Assembly (NCBI GenBank): GCA_029863605.1
Contig: JAOTVB010000007.1
Span: 124,001 to 188,000 of the forward strand
DNA from: Myxococcales bacterium
GTDB lineage: Bacteria; Myxococcota_A; Polyangia; Polyangiales; Houyiibacteriaceae
Reading direction: 5' to 3'
Length of the DNA: 64,000 nucleotides
The notes below the pieces were generated by a model, which saw only the letters and a list, made by a program, of their open reading frames with translations, had not been told where the DNA came from and searched no databases. A program made the position numbers and the translations under genes. This document shows positions 24,726-33,098 of the stretch, one piece after another (position 1 is the first letter of the stretch; every line of letters begins with the position of its first letter).

Positions 24726-26657
24726 CTATTGCAGATTGCGTTGCACGAACTGGAAGAGCGGCCCTACCACGTTGTTCGTCTCGTCGTCTTCGGCGGTCAC
24801 GATGTCGACGTGACTGAAGCCCTCAGACATGTGTACTTCGTAGCCGCCGGCGACGTCACCGTATGTGGGAAACGCGGTGTTCGGCTGTTCGCGATCTACC
24901 ACCCGCGGGGTTGTCCCATCGCAGCTGGGGGCAGCGCATAGCGCAAGCGTGTCCGCGTAGCCGAGCATTCTTGCGGGCACCGGCACGAGGCCGTTGCTGC
25001 CACCAAACGCGATAACCGGGATATCGACGCTGCGCGCCTGAGTGAGGTTTTCAATGTCAGACCGGCCCCGACCGGCCGGCGGCGGTGCAGACAACGCGGT
25101 GGAATCGAGCCTAAGCCCTGAAGTCACGCCGAGTCCGGAGCTTGGATAGTACCAGTCTGAAAAGTTCGTTTGCCCACGATAGAACGTCGGCATCATGCGT
25201 CCTTCGAGGTCCGTCGACTCTACCTCCTGACCCCACATGCCAGCGTCAGCAACGTCGGTTGGAGCGGGACCGTTGTCCGTTAGTACCTCTGCAGGGAGCT
25301 CATCACCGTAGTTGAGCCATGTGCGCACGCCGTCCTCGGACGGGCCGATGGTTCCGAGCGACGTGGCCACGAACGAAGCCAGGGCCGCGGCCCTGCCATC
25401 GTCATCCAGAAACAAACCGATGAGAGCAGTCGAGGTGGTGGGTTCGGTACCCAACAAGAGGGTCAATGCCGACAGCTCTGGCACCTGCGCGACGGCGTTG
25501 TTGCCGTCGACGCCATTTTGGTCTGCCTGCAAGATGGAGATTCCGGTGTCACCTTGAAGGTCACCTTCGAGTGCAGCGACTTCGGAGACCGCCAACAATT
25601 GCGGCGAGAGCAAGCCCGCGACCACCGAATAGGCGTTCGTAGGCTCCGTACATGACGTGTTGCCAAAGGCCGCGCAGTCGGTTGCCTCGGTCTCAGGAGT
25701 GCACGCGGTCTCCCCATCGATACACCTCGGCTCTCCGCTTTTCACTGCGCCATAGAGGCCACCATCGAAGGCCGCTTCAATTTGGTCGAGCACTTCGTCA
25801 CTCGGTGGATCCTCTGACAAGCTCCCGCCCCCACCTTCCAACATGATCAGACCGCGGACCTTTGCGTAGCCAGGCTCCGCCGGGCCGCCGTCGAGATTGA
25901 AGTCGGTCGCCGCGTAGCGCGCGGTATAGCCTGTGCCCGCGGAGTGGCCTCCCAGAAACACATTTGCATTGCGCGCGGTGCTCCTTGCAGCCTCGATGAC
26001 GGCATCGATGTCTTGGGAGTGCACCAGTGGCGTCCATTGAGCCATGAAAGCCAAGTCGTCTGTGGTGTTGTGAAAGATCGCGCGGCGGTTCAGCTCCGAT
26101 GCCAGTGTCTCGTTTAGAGCGAGCCCCAGCTCCTGTCCGAATAGGAAATCGAGCCCGATCGCGGGGTCCTGTTCGCGTTCCGAGAGGTCCAGCCCCGCCG
26201 TGTCTTCGAGTTGGTTGGAGCGGCGATCGATCGCCCAGGTTTCGACGATCATCGATGCGTCTTTCGCCCGCCGCGCCAGGCTCTCGGCGAGCACCGCGAA
26301 TGTCGACGCGCCGCCCTCGAAACCAGGTACCAGCACCACGATCGCATCCGGCTGGCTGCCGGCTTGGTCGGACAGGTGGTACCGGGTGTAGCGCGCGTTG
26401 TTGAGGTCGAAATCGCTGCCGCCGAACTGCGCGATCAAGCGAGGATTGGTCACGATCACCCCCGGGCTACCGGGGGTGTGGGCGGGTTGTGCGGTGCTCG
26501 GCAGGTCGACGGTCTCTTGTTCAAACGACGATGCGATCGGCGTACCGCCTGTGCCGGCGGTGCCGCCGCTCCCGCCATCGCCGGAACCGGCTTCATCGCC
26601 TGTGCAGGCGGAGACGAGGACGAGCGAAAGCGCGAATAATCTAATGATCGATGTCAT
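24726..26657 (-). CDS. Alpha/beta-hydrolase-like lipoprotein
   Basis: A 643-residue lipoprotein (signal ending LVLVSAC; Gly/Ser linker GSGDGGSGGTAGTGG). The body shows an alpha/beta hydrolase start (AIVVLVPGFEGGASTF as strand and oxyanion loop) and a nucleophile elbow GGHSAGTGYTARY; a late GFSHVDIV segment could hold the catalytic His. Long loops and an insert with paired cysteines separate these elements. It is therefore a likely cell-surface esterase, lipase or related hydrolase. The start is the ATG at 26657 that gives the lipoprotein signal; the frame runs 90 bases further upstream. Convergent with the wax synthase gene, which may be coincidental. Substrate unknown. Confidence 0.8.
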   Translation of the reverse strand: MTSIIRLFALSLVLVSACTGDEAGSGDGGSGGTAGTGGTPIASSFEQETVDLPSTAQPAHTPGSPGVIVTNPRLIAQFGGSDFDLNNARYTRYHLSDQAGSQPDAIVVLVPGFEGGASTFAVLAESLARRAKDASMIVETWAIDRRSNQLEDTAGLDLSEREQDPAIGLDFLFGQELGLALNETLASELNRRAIFHNTTDDLAFMAQWTPLVHSQDIDAVIEAARSTARNANVFLGGHSAGTGYTARYAATDFNLDGGPAEPGYAKVRGLIMLEGGGGSLSEDPPSDEVLDQIEAAFDGGLYGAVKSGEPRCIDGETACTPETEATDCAAFGNTSCTEPTNAYSVVAGLLSPQLLAVSEVAALEGDLQGDTGISILQADQNGVDGNNAVAQVPELSALTLLLGTEPTTSTALIGLFLDDDGRAAALASFVATSLGTIGPSEDGVRTWLNYGDELPAEVLTDNGPAPTDVADAGMWGQEVESTDLEGRMMPTFYRGQTNFSDWYYPSSGLGVTSGLRLDSTALSAPPPAGRGRSDIENLTQARSVDIPVIAFGGSNGLVPVPARMLGYADTLALCAAPSCDGTTPRVVDREQPNTAFPTYGDVAGGYEVHMSEGFSHVDIVTAEDDETNNVVGPLFQFVQRNLQ

Positions 26658-26812
26658 GCGGGGGACTTCTAAAATGAAAACCACGGGGAGATTGTCACGG
26701 TTGAGCCACAATTGCCAGCATACCCAGGAGAACTCGTGGAGCAGCATCGGCGCGGGATGGTGAGACGCCCCGCTCGAATCTGGCAGCCTTTTTTGCGCCC
26801 CAAAGAACGCGC

Positions 26813-27871
26813 ATGACGGTTACTATTCCGAGCACAGCCATGCATGCGTTGCCGATTGCCGTCGTGGACGATCGCCGCTTCGACCGACACCGCTCCGAAG
26901 AGCAACACCCGGAGCGGCCGGAGCGACTGGTCGCGGCAAGAGCCGGGCTGGCAAGCGCGCTGCCCCCTGCTGAGCAGGTCGAGGTTTTGGTGCGCGCCGT
27001 CAGCGAAGAAGAAGCGGAGCGCGTACATTCGTCCGAATACCTGGCGCGCCTTCAACGTATGCTGCGTACCGGCTGGGGGCACATCGATGCCGACACCTAC
27101 TTTTGTCCCGAAACCGAGGAAGCGGCGTGGCTCGCTGCGGGCGGAGCGGTCGAGTTGTCCCGCGCGCTGCTTCACGGACCCGCTCGTCGCGGCATCGCGC
27201 TACTTCGGCCTCCGGGCCATCATGCCTGCCCGTCGAAGGCCATGGGGTTCTGCCTCTTGAACAACATCGCGATTGCGGCAGCGGATTCCCTGGCCCAAGG
27301 GGCGATACGAGTGGCCATCGTCGACTGGGACGTGCATCACGGCAACGGCACCCAGGACATCTTCTACGAAGAGAAGCGAGTTCTCTACGTGTCACTGCAC
27401 CAATCCCCGTTCTACCCGGGTACTGGCGCGCCCGAAGAAGTCGGCGCGCCGGGTGCCGAAGGCACCAACGTCAACATCGCGATGCCTCCGCGAACCGGCC
27501 CCCCTGCCTATGGCGAGGCTTTTCGGACGATCGTCCTTCCGGTCCTGGATGCTTTCGAGGCCGATCTCGTCCTCGTTTCCGCGGGGCTCGATGCGCATTT
27601 CAGAGACCCGCTCGCTCAACTGGAGCTCGACGCAGACTGCTTTGGGGCGATGACCACCGCTCTCGCTCGACATGTCGACGGGCTGGGGCATGGCCGCCTC
27701 GGTTTGTTTCTCGAGGGCGGGTATGACCTCGAAGCGATCGAAGACTCGATCGCCGCGATGCTGAAGGCCTTACAGGGCGAGGAGCTCGAGCTACCCACCG
27801 GGCCTTTGCGGCCCGTCGAGCAAGAAGCGCTCTTGCGAACGACGCAGACCGTCGGATGCCTGCGGTCGTAA
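26813..27871 (+). CDS. Histone deacetylase-family (class II-like) amidohydrolase
   Basis: The 352-residue enzyme carries all zinc-deacetylase motifs: HPERPERL near the N-terminus, LRPPGHHA (H136, H137), DWDVHHGNGTQD (zinc ligands D173 and H175), SAGLDAH (ligand D260) and LEGGYDL. The family deacetylates lysines, polyamines or small amides; bacterial members often act on acetylpolyamines or acetoin-related metabolism. Full length and intact catalytic residues indicate an active protein. It stands alone, divergent from the hydrolase lipoprotein gene (155 bp) and convergent with a methyltransferase gene. Which substrate it uses is open. Confidence 0.93.
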   Translation: MTVTIPSTAMHALPIAVVDDRRFDRHRSEEQHPERPERLVAARAGLASALPPAEQVEVLVRAVSEEEAERVHSSEYLARLQRMLRTGWGHIDADTYFCPETEEAAWLAAGGAVELSRALLHGPARRGIALLRPPGHHACPSKAMGFCLLNNIAIAAADSLAQGAIRVAIVDWDVHHGNGTQDIFYEEKRVLYVSLHQSPFYPGTGAPEEVGAPGAEGTNVNIAMPPRTGPPAYGEAFRTIVLPVLDAFEADLVLVSAGLDAHFRDPLAQLELDADCFGAMTTALARHVDGLGHGRLGLFLEGGYDLEAIEDSIAAMLKALQGEELELPTGPLRPVEQEALLRTTQTVGCLRS

Positions 27872-28024
27872 CCAAAGTCTTTTCGGAGATAAGGACAATG
27901 AGACACTGACAAGGAGGGCTGCTATGCGTTACGTTGCGAGTTCTTGCCGGCCATGACGCCACAGGATTTGCAGGAAGCTGGGCTCGAGGCATTGGGCAAG
28001 CGCTGGCGCTAGCGCCCGCGGTGC

Positions 28025-28696
28025 TCAACGACCCTTGGCCGTAATGGCAAGAGCCGGCACGCCTTCCAGGCGTCCGACCGTCCAATCAGGCGGGTCGATC
28101 GACGCCAGTAGCTCCCGGGTTTCGTCGATTTCGATCCCTCGCCCCGCGACCCAGGTGCGAAACGCAGCAAGCGCGATCGGCTTGAACACGCCAGGGACAC
28201 CCACAGCATCGATGAAACTGCCCGCATCTTCGAGTGTGCAGCCACGGTCTGCCTCGACTACGAACAGGAGCCCGTTCGGCCGAAGCACGCGCAAGCACTC
28301 TCGAAGTCCGCGCGACTGGCCGGGCCAGTGCTTGATCGACGCGACGCTGTAGACCGCATCGAAGGATCGGTCCGCGAATGGCACGTCGAGGGCGTCGCCC
28401 TGCACGAACGAGACATCGATGCCTCGTTGCTTGGCCCGCCGCCTTGCCCGCGCGACCTGATGGGTATTGAGATCGAGACCGGTAATCGATAGATCGGGTC
28501 GAGCCTCAGCAAGCGCCAACGCGATTTGCCCGCCACCGCAGCCGACATCGAGCACAGCGGCACCGTGGGGTACATCCTTCATGACCGTTTTCGAGAAAAG
28601 CTCTTGGAAGAAGCGGACCGGGCCCGCCGCGATGAACCGATCGTACGCCCAAGCCTCCAACGTAGAATATGGCTTTGTGAAATCCGCAAGTGTCAT
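28025..28696 (-). CDS. Class I SAM-dependent methyltransferase
   Basis: The 223-residue protein has motif I VLDVGCGGGQIA, motif II acidic GLDLNTHQVARA, the QGDALDVPFADRSFDAV strand and LRVLRPNGLLFVVEAD, as in UbiE/Methyltransf_11 enzymes. The N-terminus (AWAYDRFIAAG) and the C-terminal part are not specific enough to name a substrate. Small-molecule or lipid methylation is likely. It has no close co-directional neighbour: a 71-bp repeat with a terminator-like hairpin lies 40 bp upstream, and the HDAC-like gene ends 153 bp downstream, facing it. Confidence 0.9.
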   Translation of the reverse strand: MTLADFTKPYSTLEAWAYDRFIAAGPVRFFQELFSKTVMKDVPHGAAVLDVGCGGGQIALALAEARPDLSITGLDLNTHQVARARRRAKQRGIDVSFVQGDALDVPFADRSFDAVYSVASIKHWPGQSRGLRECLRVLRPNGLLFVVEADRGCTLEDAGSFIDAVGVPGVFKPIALAAFRTWVAGRGIEIDETRELLASIDPPDWTVGRLEGVPALAITAKGR

Positions 28697-28736
28697 CGCG
28701 TGCCGGTAATCAAACGAACCGTTCGGGGTTGAATCC

Positions 28737-28807
28737 TGTCAACGTCAGGTCAACGGGCAAGTAGAAAGGCACTTGGCCGTTTCGCTAAGTGCCCGACTTC
28801 GTTGGTT
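28737..28807 (-). repeat. Copy of the tRNA-fMet 3' flank, with terminator-like hairpin
   Basis: About 71 bp here align with 61154-61224, the DNA just downstream of the initiator tRNA gene. The 27 bp at 28781-28807 are identical to 61198-61224 and include the AACCA end of the tRNA. A hairpin (arms 28768-28777 and 28784-28793, one G-T pair) is followed on the minus strand by TTTCTACTT, so it can act as a terminator for the minus-strand operon at 29056-30697. The identity beyond the hairpin shows common origin, not just two terminators. Confidence 0.7.
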
Positions 28808-28893
28808 TCGAGGGTGGACGATAACGACATGGAAACTCAACACGTTTTCGAGCCTAAGCTCGTCACACGGGCATCCGCACGGCTGTATTCAAA

Positions 28894-29025
28894 ATGACCT
28901 CAGAAATGCGTTACACGATCAGAGTCGCTCTCACGGTCGCGCTCGGCGGGTTCCTGATGGGCTTCGACGCGACGGTGATTTCCGGTGTTGTGGGATGTTG
29001 TCGTAGACGTTCTGGGAATCCGTGA
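28894..29025 (+). pseudogene. Truncated N-terminus of an MFS sugar-porter-type transporter
   Basis: A 43-codon frame beginning MTSEMRYTIRVALTVALGGF and continuing LMGFDATVISGVV matches the first membrane helix of sugar-porter MFS proteins (GGFLFGYDxxVISG). After VISGVV the sequence loses similarity and stops at 29023. No other part of a transporter follows before the next gene, so it is a remnant. It lies between the tRNA-flank repeat and the isomerase-like gene, in a 359-bp gap that otherwise holds nothing recognisable. This is pattern recognition from one helix only. Confidence 0.55.
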
Positions 29026-29055
29026 AGTTCGTATCGCGCGCCGCAGTTGGCCGGC

Positions 29056-29565
29056 TCAGTCGATGGCTCGGGCTGCTTTGAAGGCGGCACGCGCGAGGAT
29101 CACCACGACAATAAAAGCAAGCACCATGCCGACCACGCCTCCAACGTAGGCTAGCGCGGCCCAGACACCACCCTCGCCGTGGGTCGTAGCGGCTGGGGAC
29201 AACCCTCGGTTGGCCGAGAAATTGGCCGCCCAGTAGAAGAGCGTATTGCCCCAGCCGATGATGATTAGCCCCCATCCAGTCCAGAATGCCCTGCTTCCCT
29301 CGAGCTTGAGCTTCCCCATGAGCAGCGCGAGACCTGCGACCATCACGCCGTTGAGGATGCCGCCGACGTGAGCCGACACCCAGCCCCGAGTCGACCCGGG
29401 CACGGTGACCTCCCAGGTTGGGAAAGGCCAGAGTGCCACTGCGCCGAGCAGAGAGAACGTCAGGAGTACGCCCGCGATCAGGCCGATCAATAAGACCAGC
29501 ATCCCGTGGCCGATCACCTGGCGTTGCAGTCGTTCGGCCTCGGGTGCCGAGAGGTCAGTATTCAT
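29056..29565 (-). CDS. Styrene-oxide-isomerase-like integral membrane protein
   Basis: This 169-residue, four-helix membrane protein has the length and motif spacing of styrene oxide isomerase (StyC): GHGM at 19-22, GWVSAHVGGILNG at 61-73 (H66 and N72 are at the positions of the proposed heme ligand His and an active-site Asn), GWGNTLFYWAANFSANRGL at 104-122 (Y111). One residue recalled as acidic just before GWGN in StyC is Ile here. StyC is a heme-b membrane enzyme that turns epoxides into aldehydes. The ribosome site AAGGAAAGG precedes the ATG. It is the last gene of an operon with rubredoxin and a di-iron-like protein (26 bp upstream). Homologues also occur as unknown hydrophobic proteins, so activity is inferred. 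Confidence 0.7.
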   Translation of the reverse strand: MNTDLSAPEAERLQRQVIGHGMLVLLIGLIAGVLLTFSLLGAVALWPFPTWEVTVPGSTRGWVSAHVGGILNGVMVAGLALLMGKLKLEGSRAFWTGWGLIIIGWGNTLFYWAANFSANRGLSPAATTHGEGGVWAALAYVGGVVGMVLAFIVVVILARAAFKAARAID

Positions 29566-29591
29566 CGAACCTTTCCTTCCCTGTTTTGGCG

Positions 29592-30488
29592 CTAAGTGCG
29601 CTTCAGCATCTGCTCCACGTCGCCGTCGGTGAGACTATGGGGATCAGCGCCCCCCGCAATACGCTCCCGCCAGGCAACCGCCACGTCGTTCTGCGCTTCG
29701 TTGCAAATAGGGTGATTTCGAGGGTGGTACTTGCGAGAGAGCACTGGAAGGGCTGCATACGCCAAATCCAACCCAAAGGAGAGAAAGAACTTCCAGGCCT
29801 TCAGCGCGCGTAGCGGCTTGCGATAAAAGCCTTCGGTCCGAACCATCGCTGCATACCCCTTGAAGGTCTCACGAAGGATGTGCCCAAAGGCATAGAGCAC
29901 CATCCAGCGACGATACCATTCGTGTTTCGCGTAGAAGGCCTTGTAGAAATCGAACGCGACCGAGCCATGTTCGACTTCCTCCACCTGATGCCAAACCCAT
30001 AGCGCTCGCATTTTGGGATCCGCATCGGCCATGAACTCCTCGTAGCGATCGAGAACGATCATTCCGCCGAGATAGGTGAACGTCTCGTAGCCCGCGGTAA
30101 ATCCGATCTGAAACTTCTTGTCTCGCGTGGCCAGCGCATCTTCGAAGTGGACTCGCGCAGCCTCATCCAGCTCCGCGACCCGAGGATAGCGATGCGCCAT
30201 GGCTTTGTTCCAACCGACGAAATTGAAGGCATGAAACGCTTCCTGGCCCATGATCGCGTGCACATCCTCGGCAAGCTTCGGATCCGTCAGCTCGCCCCGA
30301 TACTTGCGCATGACTTCCACCAGGAAGCGCTCGAAGTACGGAACGTGAATCCCGAGGGCATTGATGAACATCGAGAAATCCGGACAACTGCGGCTCCAGA
30401 TCGGATGGTGCTCTTCGTGGGCGCCATCCTCGTCCAACTTGAACCGCAGCCTCCGCACCGGAATGTTGTCCATCGGGTGGGCAGACAT
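29592..30488 (-). CDS. PF10118-type ferritin-like di-iron protein (annotated metal-dependent hydrolase family)
   Basis: From ATG 30488 the protein has 298 residues and is all-helical. It carries carboxylate/histidine motifs spaced as in a four-helix di-iron bundle: E53 and E58 (FERFLVEVM), E83-x2-H86 (GQEAFHAF), E135 (AGYETFTYLGG) and E171-x2-H174 (HQVEEVEHGSVAFD). The family is labelled predicted metal-dependent hydrolase, but this arrangement, together with a rubredoxin gene 44 bp upstream, fits an O2-activating oxidase or monooxygenase better. The C-terminal half has a hydrophobic helix (FFLSFGLDLAYAALPVL) that may sit on the membrane. Middle gene of rubredoxin / this / isomerase-like. Reaction unknown. 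Confidence 0.8.
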   Translation of the reverse strand: MSAHPMDNIPVRRLRFKLDEDGAHEEHHPIWSRSCPDFSMFINALGIHVPYFERFLVEVMRKYRGELTDPKLAEDVHAIMGQEAFHAFNFVGWNKAMAHRYPRVAELDEAARVHFEDALATRDKKFQIGFTAGYETFTYLGGMIVLDRYEEFMADADPKMRALWVWHQVEEVEHGSVAFDFYKAFYAKHEWYRRWMVLYAFGHILRETFKGYAAMVRTEGFYRKPLRALKAWKFFLSFGLDLAYAALPVLSRKYHPRNHPICNEAQNDVAVAWRERIAGGADPHSLTDGDVEQMLKRT

Positions 30489-30532
30489 GTTTGTACCGTA
30501 CGGTACCGCCAGCCAAGGAATAGATCCAGCGC

Positions 30533-30697
30533 CTACCCTTCGATGGGCTCGAAGTCCGCTTTTGCGGCACCGCAGTCGGGGCAGCACCAATCGCCGGGCA
30601 CATCTTCCATCTTCGTGCCCGGCGGAATGCCGCTATCCGGATCGCCTTCGGCCTCATTATAAATGTGGTTACAGATGATGCATCGCCACTTACGCAT
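30533..30697 (-). CDS. Rubredoxin
   Basis: A 54-residue protein with the rubredoxin iron site: C6-x2-C9 (WRCIICNHIYNEAEGDP) and C39-x2-C42 (DWCCPDCGAAKADFEPIEG), and GIPPGTKMEDVP between them, as in all rubredoxins. It carries one electron to partner oxygenases or oxidases. It is the first gene of a minus-strand operon; the di-iron protein gene starts 44 bp after its stop. An extra Cys at position 38 next to the ligand is notable but outside the CxxC pair. The ATG at 30697 is the only start that gives a full-length domain. The rubredoxin reductase is not in the window. Confidence 0.95.
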   Translation of the reverse strand: MRKWRCIICNHIYNEAEGDPDSGIPPGTKMEDVPGDWCCPDCGAAKADFEPIEG

Positions 30698-30778
30698 AAC
30701 TCGGCTGGTACTATCGCCCGGGCGCCGTCAGGTCAACGCGTGGATACGCGCCATCGCAGGCTGGTATACTGCACCATC

Positions 30779-31108
30779 GTGACTGACGATTGTGCACTCA
30801 CGGCCACCATGCATGCGACCGCCGCCGAGGCGCTTCAAGCGGTCGAGCGAGCCTTCGCGAAAGCCCATGTGTTTTTGACCGAAGCTCATCAACTGGGCGG
30901 CCTGGCCTTGGTCGTGCACTGGGACATGGAGGGCGACCACCGTCAGCTGCTCGTCGACGCACTTCTCGAGGCGTCGCTCGACCTCGACGAAAGCACGTTC
31001 GAGGCCCTGCAAGGGCCTTGGGAAGGGGTGCTGACCGGCTCCCTTCACGTCACGCTCGATCACGAAGGCAGAGACAGCAAGGTACCGGTGCCAGCGGTTC
31101 CCGGCTGA
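30779..31108 (+). CDS. Small hypothetical protein
   Basis: A frame of 109 residues from GTG 30779 (or 99 from ATG 30809; the frame itself runs from 30665, over the rubredoxin promoter). It contains an amphipathic helix (ATAAEALQAVERAFAKAHVF), a strand (GLALVVHWDM) and a second half ending SLHVTLDHEGRDSKVPVP. Acidic, soluble, no signal. It is divergent from rubredoxin. Codon use looks coding and no competing frame exists, but no family is recognised and no ribosome site is clear. Confidence 0.5.
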   Translation: MTDDCALTATMHATAAEALQAVERAFAKAHVFLTEAHQLGGLALVVHWDMEGDHRQLLVDALLEASLDLDESTFEALQGPWEGVLTGSLHVTLDHEGRDSKVPVPAVPG

Positions 31109-31228
31109 GTGGCCCGACTCAAACGCGTCGGACCTCGCCAGACTGCTTGCTGGTTTCACCTTTGACAATCACCTGCCCATCCACAAACCTCGTCTGCGGA
31201 TCTGCCATCCTCAGATCCAACCGCAGCC

Positions 31229-33016
31229 ATGGGTTCGATTCTTCTTAACGACGATCAGAAAGAGCTTCTATCCGCGGTCGGTCGCGTTCTTGCCCGCCAT
31301 GCGAGTGACTGGAATGCGAAACGCTCCGGCGACGCACTGACGGATCTTCGGGCGGCACAAGAAGCTTTGGCCGCGATGCTAGGTCGGGACTCCGCGGCCC
31401 CCAAAGCGGGTGGTGCGCGAATACGGAGTTTTTGGGGATGGGGCTACGAGGGTGACGGACCAGACCCGCGGATGGTGGAGGTGTTGCTCGAGTTCATCAA
31501 GGCGCGCTTCGGTCTCGATGACTTCGTGGATACTCCGGCGCCGCGGCTCGAGGACATCACCCTGCGGGCTTCCCGGTTCGCTCTTCCCGAGCGCTTCGGT
31601 GCGTTTTGTACCGACGATAAGCGCGAGCGCGTTTCGCACAGTTACGGCTCGGCGTATCGGGACATCGTTCGTGGCCTACACGGCGAGTACGACAACCCAA
31701 CCGACTACGTCGCGTTCCCGGACACCGAAGATCAGATCCTAGAGCTAATCCGGTTTTGCGAAGAAGAGCACCTGAGCCTGACGCCCTACGGTGGGGGCAC
31801 CAGCGTCGTTGGTGGCGTCGAGCCCACCAAGTCACAGAGATACAAAGGCACCATCTCGCTCGACATGCGCAACTTCAACCGGGTGCTCGAAGTGGACGAA
31901 GTGTCGCGCGCAGCACGCGTGCAAGCGGGCATCTTCGGCCCGGCGCTCGAGGCGGCACTCAAGCCCTATGGCTTGAGCCCCCGCTTTTATCCGCAGAGCT
32001 TTGAGTTCTCGACGCTCGGCGGTTGGATCGCCACGCGCGCCGGCGGTCACTACTGCACGCTCTACACTCACATCGACGACATCGTCGAGTCGGTGCGCGT
32101 CGTCACGCCGAAGGGCATCCACACCACGCGTCGTTTGCCTGCGTCCGGCGCAGGACCGAGTCCGGAGCGGCTCTGGCTCGGCTCCGAAGGCACGCTAGGC
32201 GTCATCACCGAAGCGTGGATTCGGCTGCACGCCCGCCCGCGCTATCGCTCCTCGGTCACCGTGAAGTTCGAGGACTTCATGGATGGCGCCGGAGCGGTGC
32301 GCGACCTTTCACAAGGCAAGTTGTATCCGGTGAACTGCCGCTTGGTCAGTCGGATGGAAGCGGTCGCGATGGGCCTTGGCGACGGAAAACACGCGATGCT
32401 GATCCTCGGGTTCGAATCTGAGCACTACCCGCAGCAAGCGATGATGACCGAAGCGCTCAAGGTGTGCCGCAAGCACCGGGGCCGGTACAACCGGCGCAAG
32501 ATTCGACACACCGAACAGACCGTTCGAAAAGGCTCGGCCGGTGCCTGGCGCAACAACTTCATCCGGGCGCCCTACATCCGAGATGCGATGGCGAAGAAGG
32601 GTATGATCTCCGAGACGTTCGAGAGCGCGGTCACGTGGAATCAATTCGACCGGTTTCATTCCAACGTCCTTGGCGCTGCGCAGAAGGCCTTTGATCTTCA
32701 TTGCAGCGGGCGCGGGATCATTACTTGCAGATTCACACACATCTATCCGGACGGCCCGGCACCGTACTACACCGTCTTTGCATGGGCTGAGCCGGGTAAG
32801 CAGTTGGAGACCTGGGACGCGATCAAGGCGGCCGTGTCCGACGCGATCATCGACAACGGCGGCACGATCACCCATCACCACGCGGTCGGTCGCGATCATC
32901 AGCCCTGGTACGCACGGGAACGCGGCGAGCTCTTCGAGACGACGCTTGCCGGGCTCAAATCGACGCTCGACCCCAACTGGGTGCTGAACCCCGGCGTCTT
33001 GTTGAAGGAGAAATAG
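31229..33016 (+). CDS. AGPS-like FAD-binding oxidase (alkyldihydroxyacetonephosphate synthase family)
   Basis: The 595-residue flavoprotein has the VAO-type FAD domain (FPDTEDQILELIRFCEEEHL, LTPYGGGTSVVGGV, ARVQAGIFGPALEAAL, FSTLGGWIATRAGGHYC, WLGSEGTLGVITE) and the C-terminal ITHHHAVGRDHQPWY motif resembling the active-site His cluster of alkylglycerone-phosphate synthase. The N-terminal GARIRSFWGWGYEG is also typical of this family. AGPS swaps an acyl for an alkyl chain to start ether lipids, and homologues serve ether-lipid formation in myxobacteria. The start ATG has no strong ribosome site. Downstream is the HupE-like gene. Other family members are D-lactate-type dehydrogenases, so the ether-lipid role is inferred. 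Confidence 0.88.
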   Translation: MGSILLNDDQKELLSAVGRVLARHASDWNAKRSGDALTDLRAAQEALAAMLGRDSAAPKAGGARIRSFWGWGYEGDGPDPRMVEVLLEFIKARFGLDDFVDTPAPRLEDITLRASRFALPERFGAFCTDDKRERVSHSYGSAYRDIVRGLHGEYDNPTDYVAFPDTEDQILELIRFCEEEHLSLTPYGGGTSVVGGVEPTKSQRYKGTISLDMRNFNRVLEVDEVSRAARVQAGIFGPALEAALKPYGLSPRFYPQSFEFSTLGGWIATRAGGHYCTLYTHIDDIVESVRVVTPKGIHTTRRLPASGAGPSPERLWLGSEGTLGVITEAWIRLHARPRYRSSVTVKFEDFMDGAGAVRDLSQGKLYPVNCRLVSRMEAVAMGLGDGKHAMLILGFESEHYPQQAMMTEALKVCRKHRGRYNRRKIRHTEQTVRKGSAGAWRNNFIRAPYIRDAMAKKGMISETFESAVTWNQFDRFHSNVLGAAQKAFDLHCSGRGIITCRFTHIYPDGPAPYYTVFAWAEPGKQLETWDAIKAAVSDAIIDNGGTITHHHAVGRDHQPWYARERGELFETTLAGLKSTLDPNWVLNPGVLLKEK

Positions 33017-33098
33017 ACTGACGCTGCGCGATCCCCGTTCTCCTTCAGGAGTCGATCTGCGCGAAACTCATGCGACAATCGCTGCTTGCGCAGTCGTC

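Noticed and set aside
29023-29055. Extension of the MFS stub into a longer transporter
   Set aside because: The frame stops at 29023 and no further transporter helices are found in any frame before the next gene.
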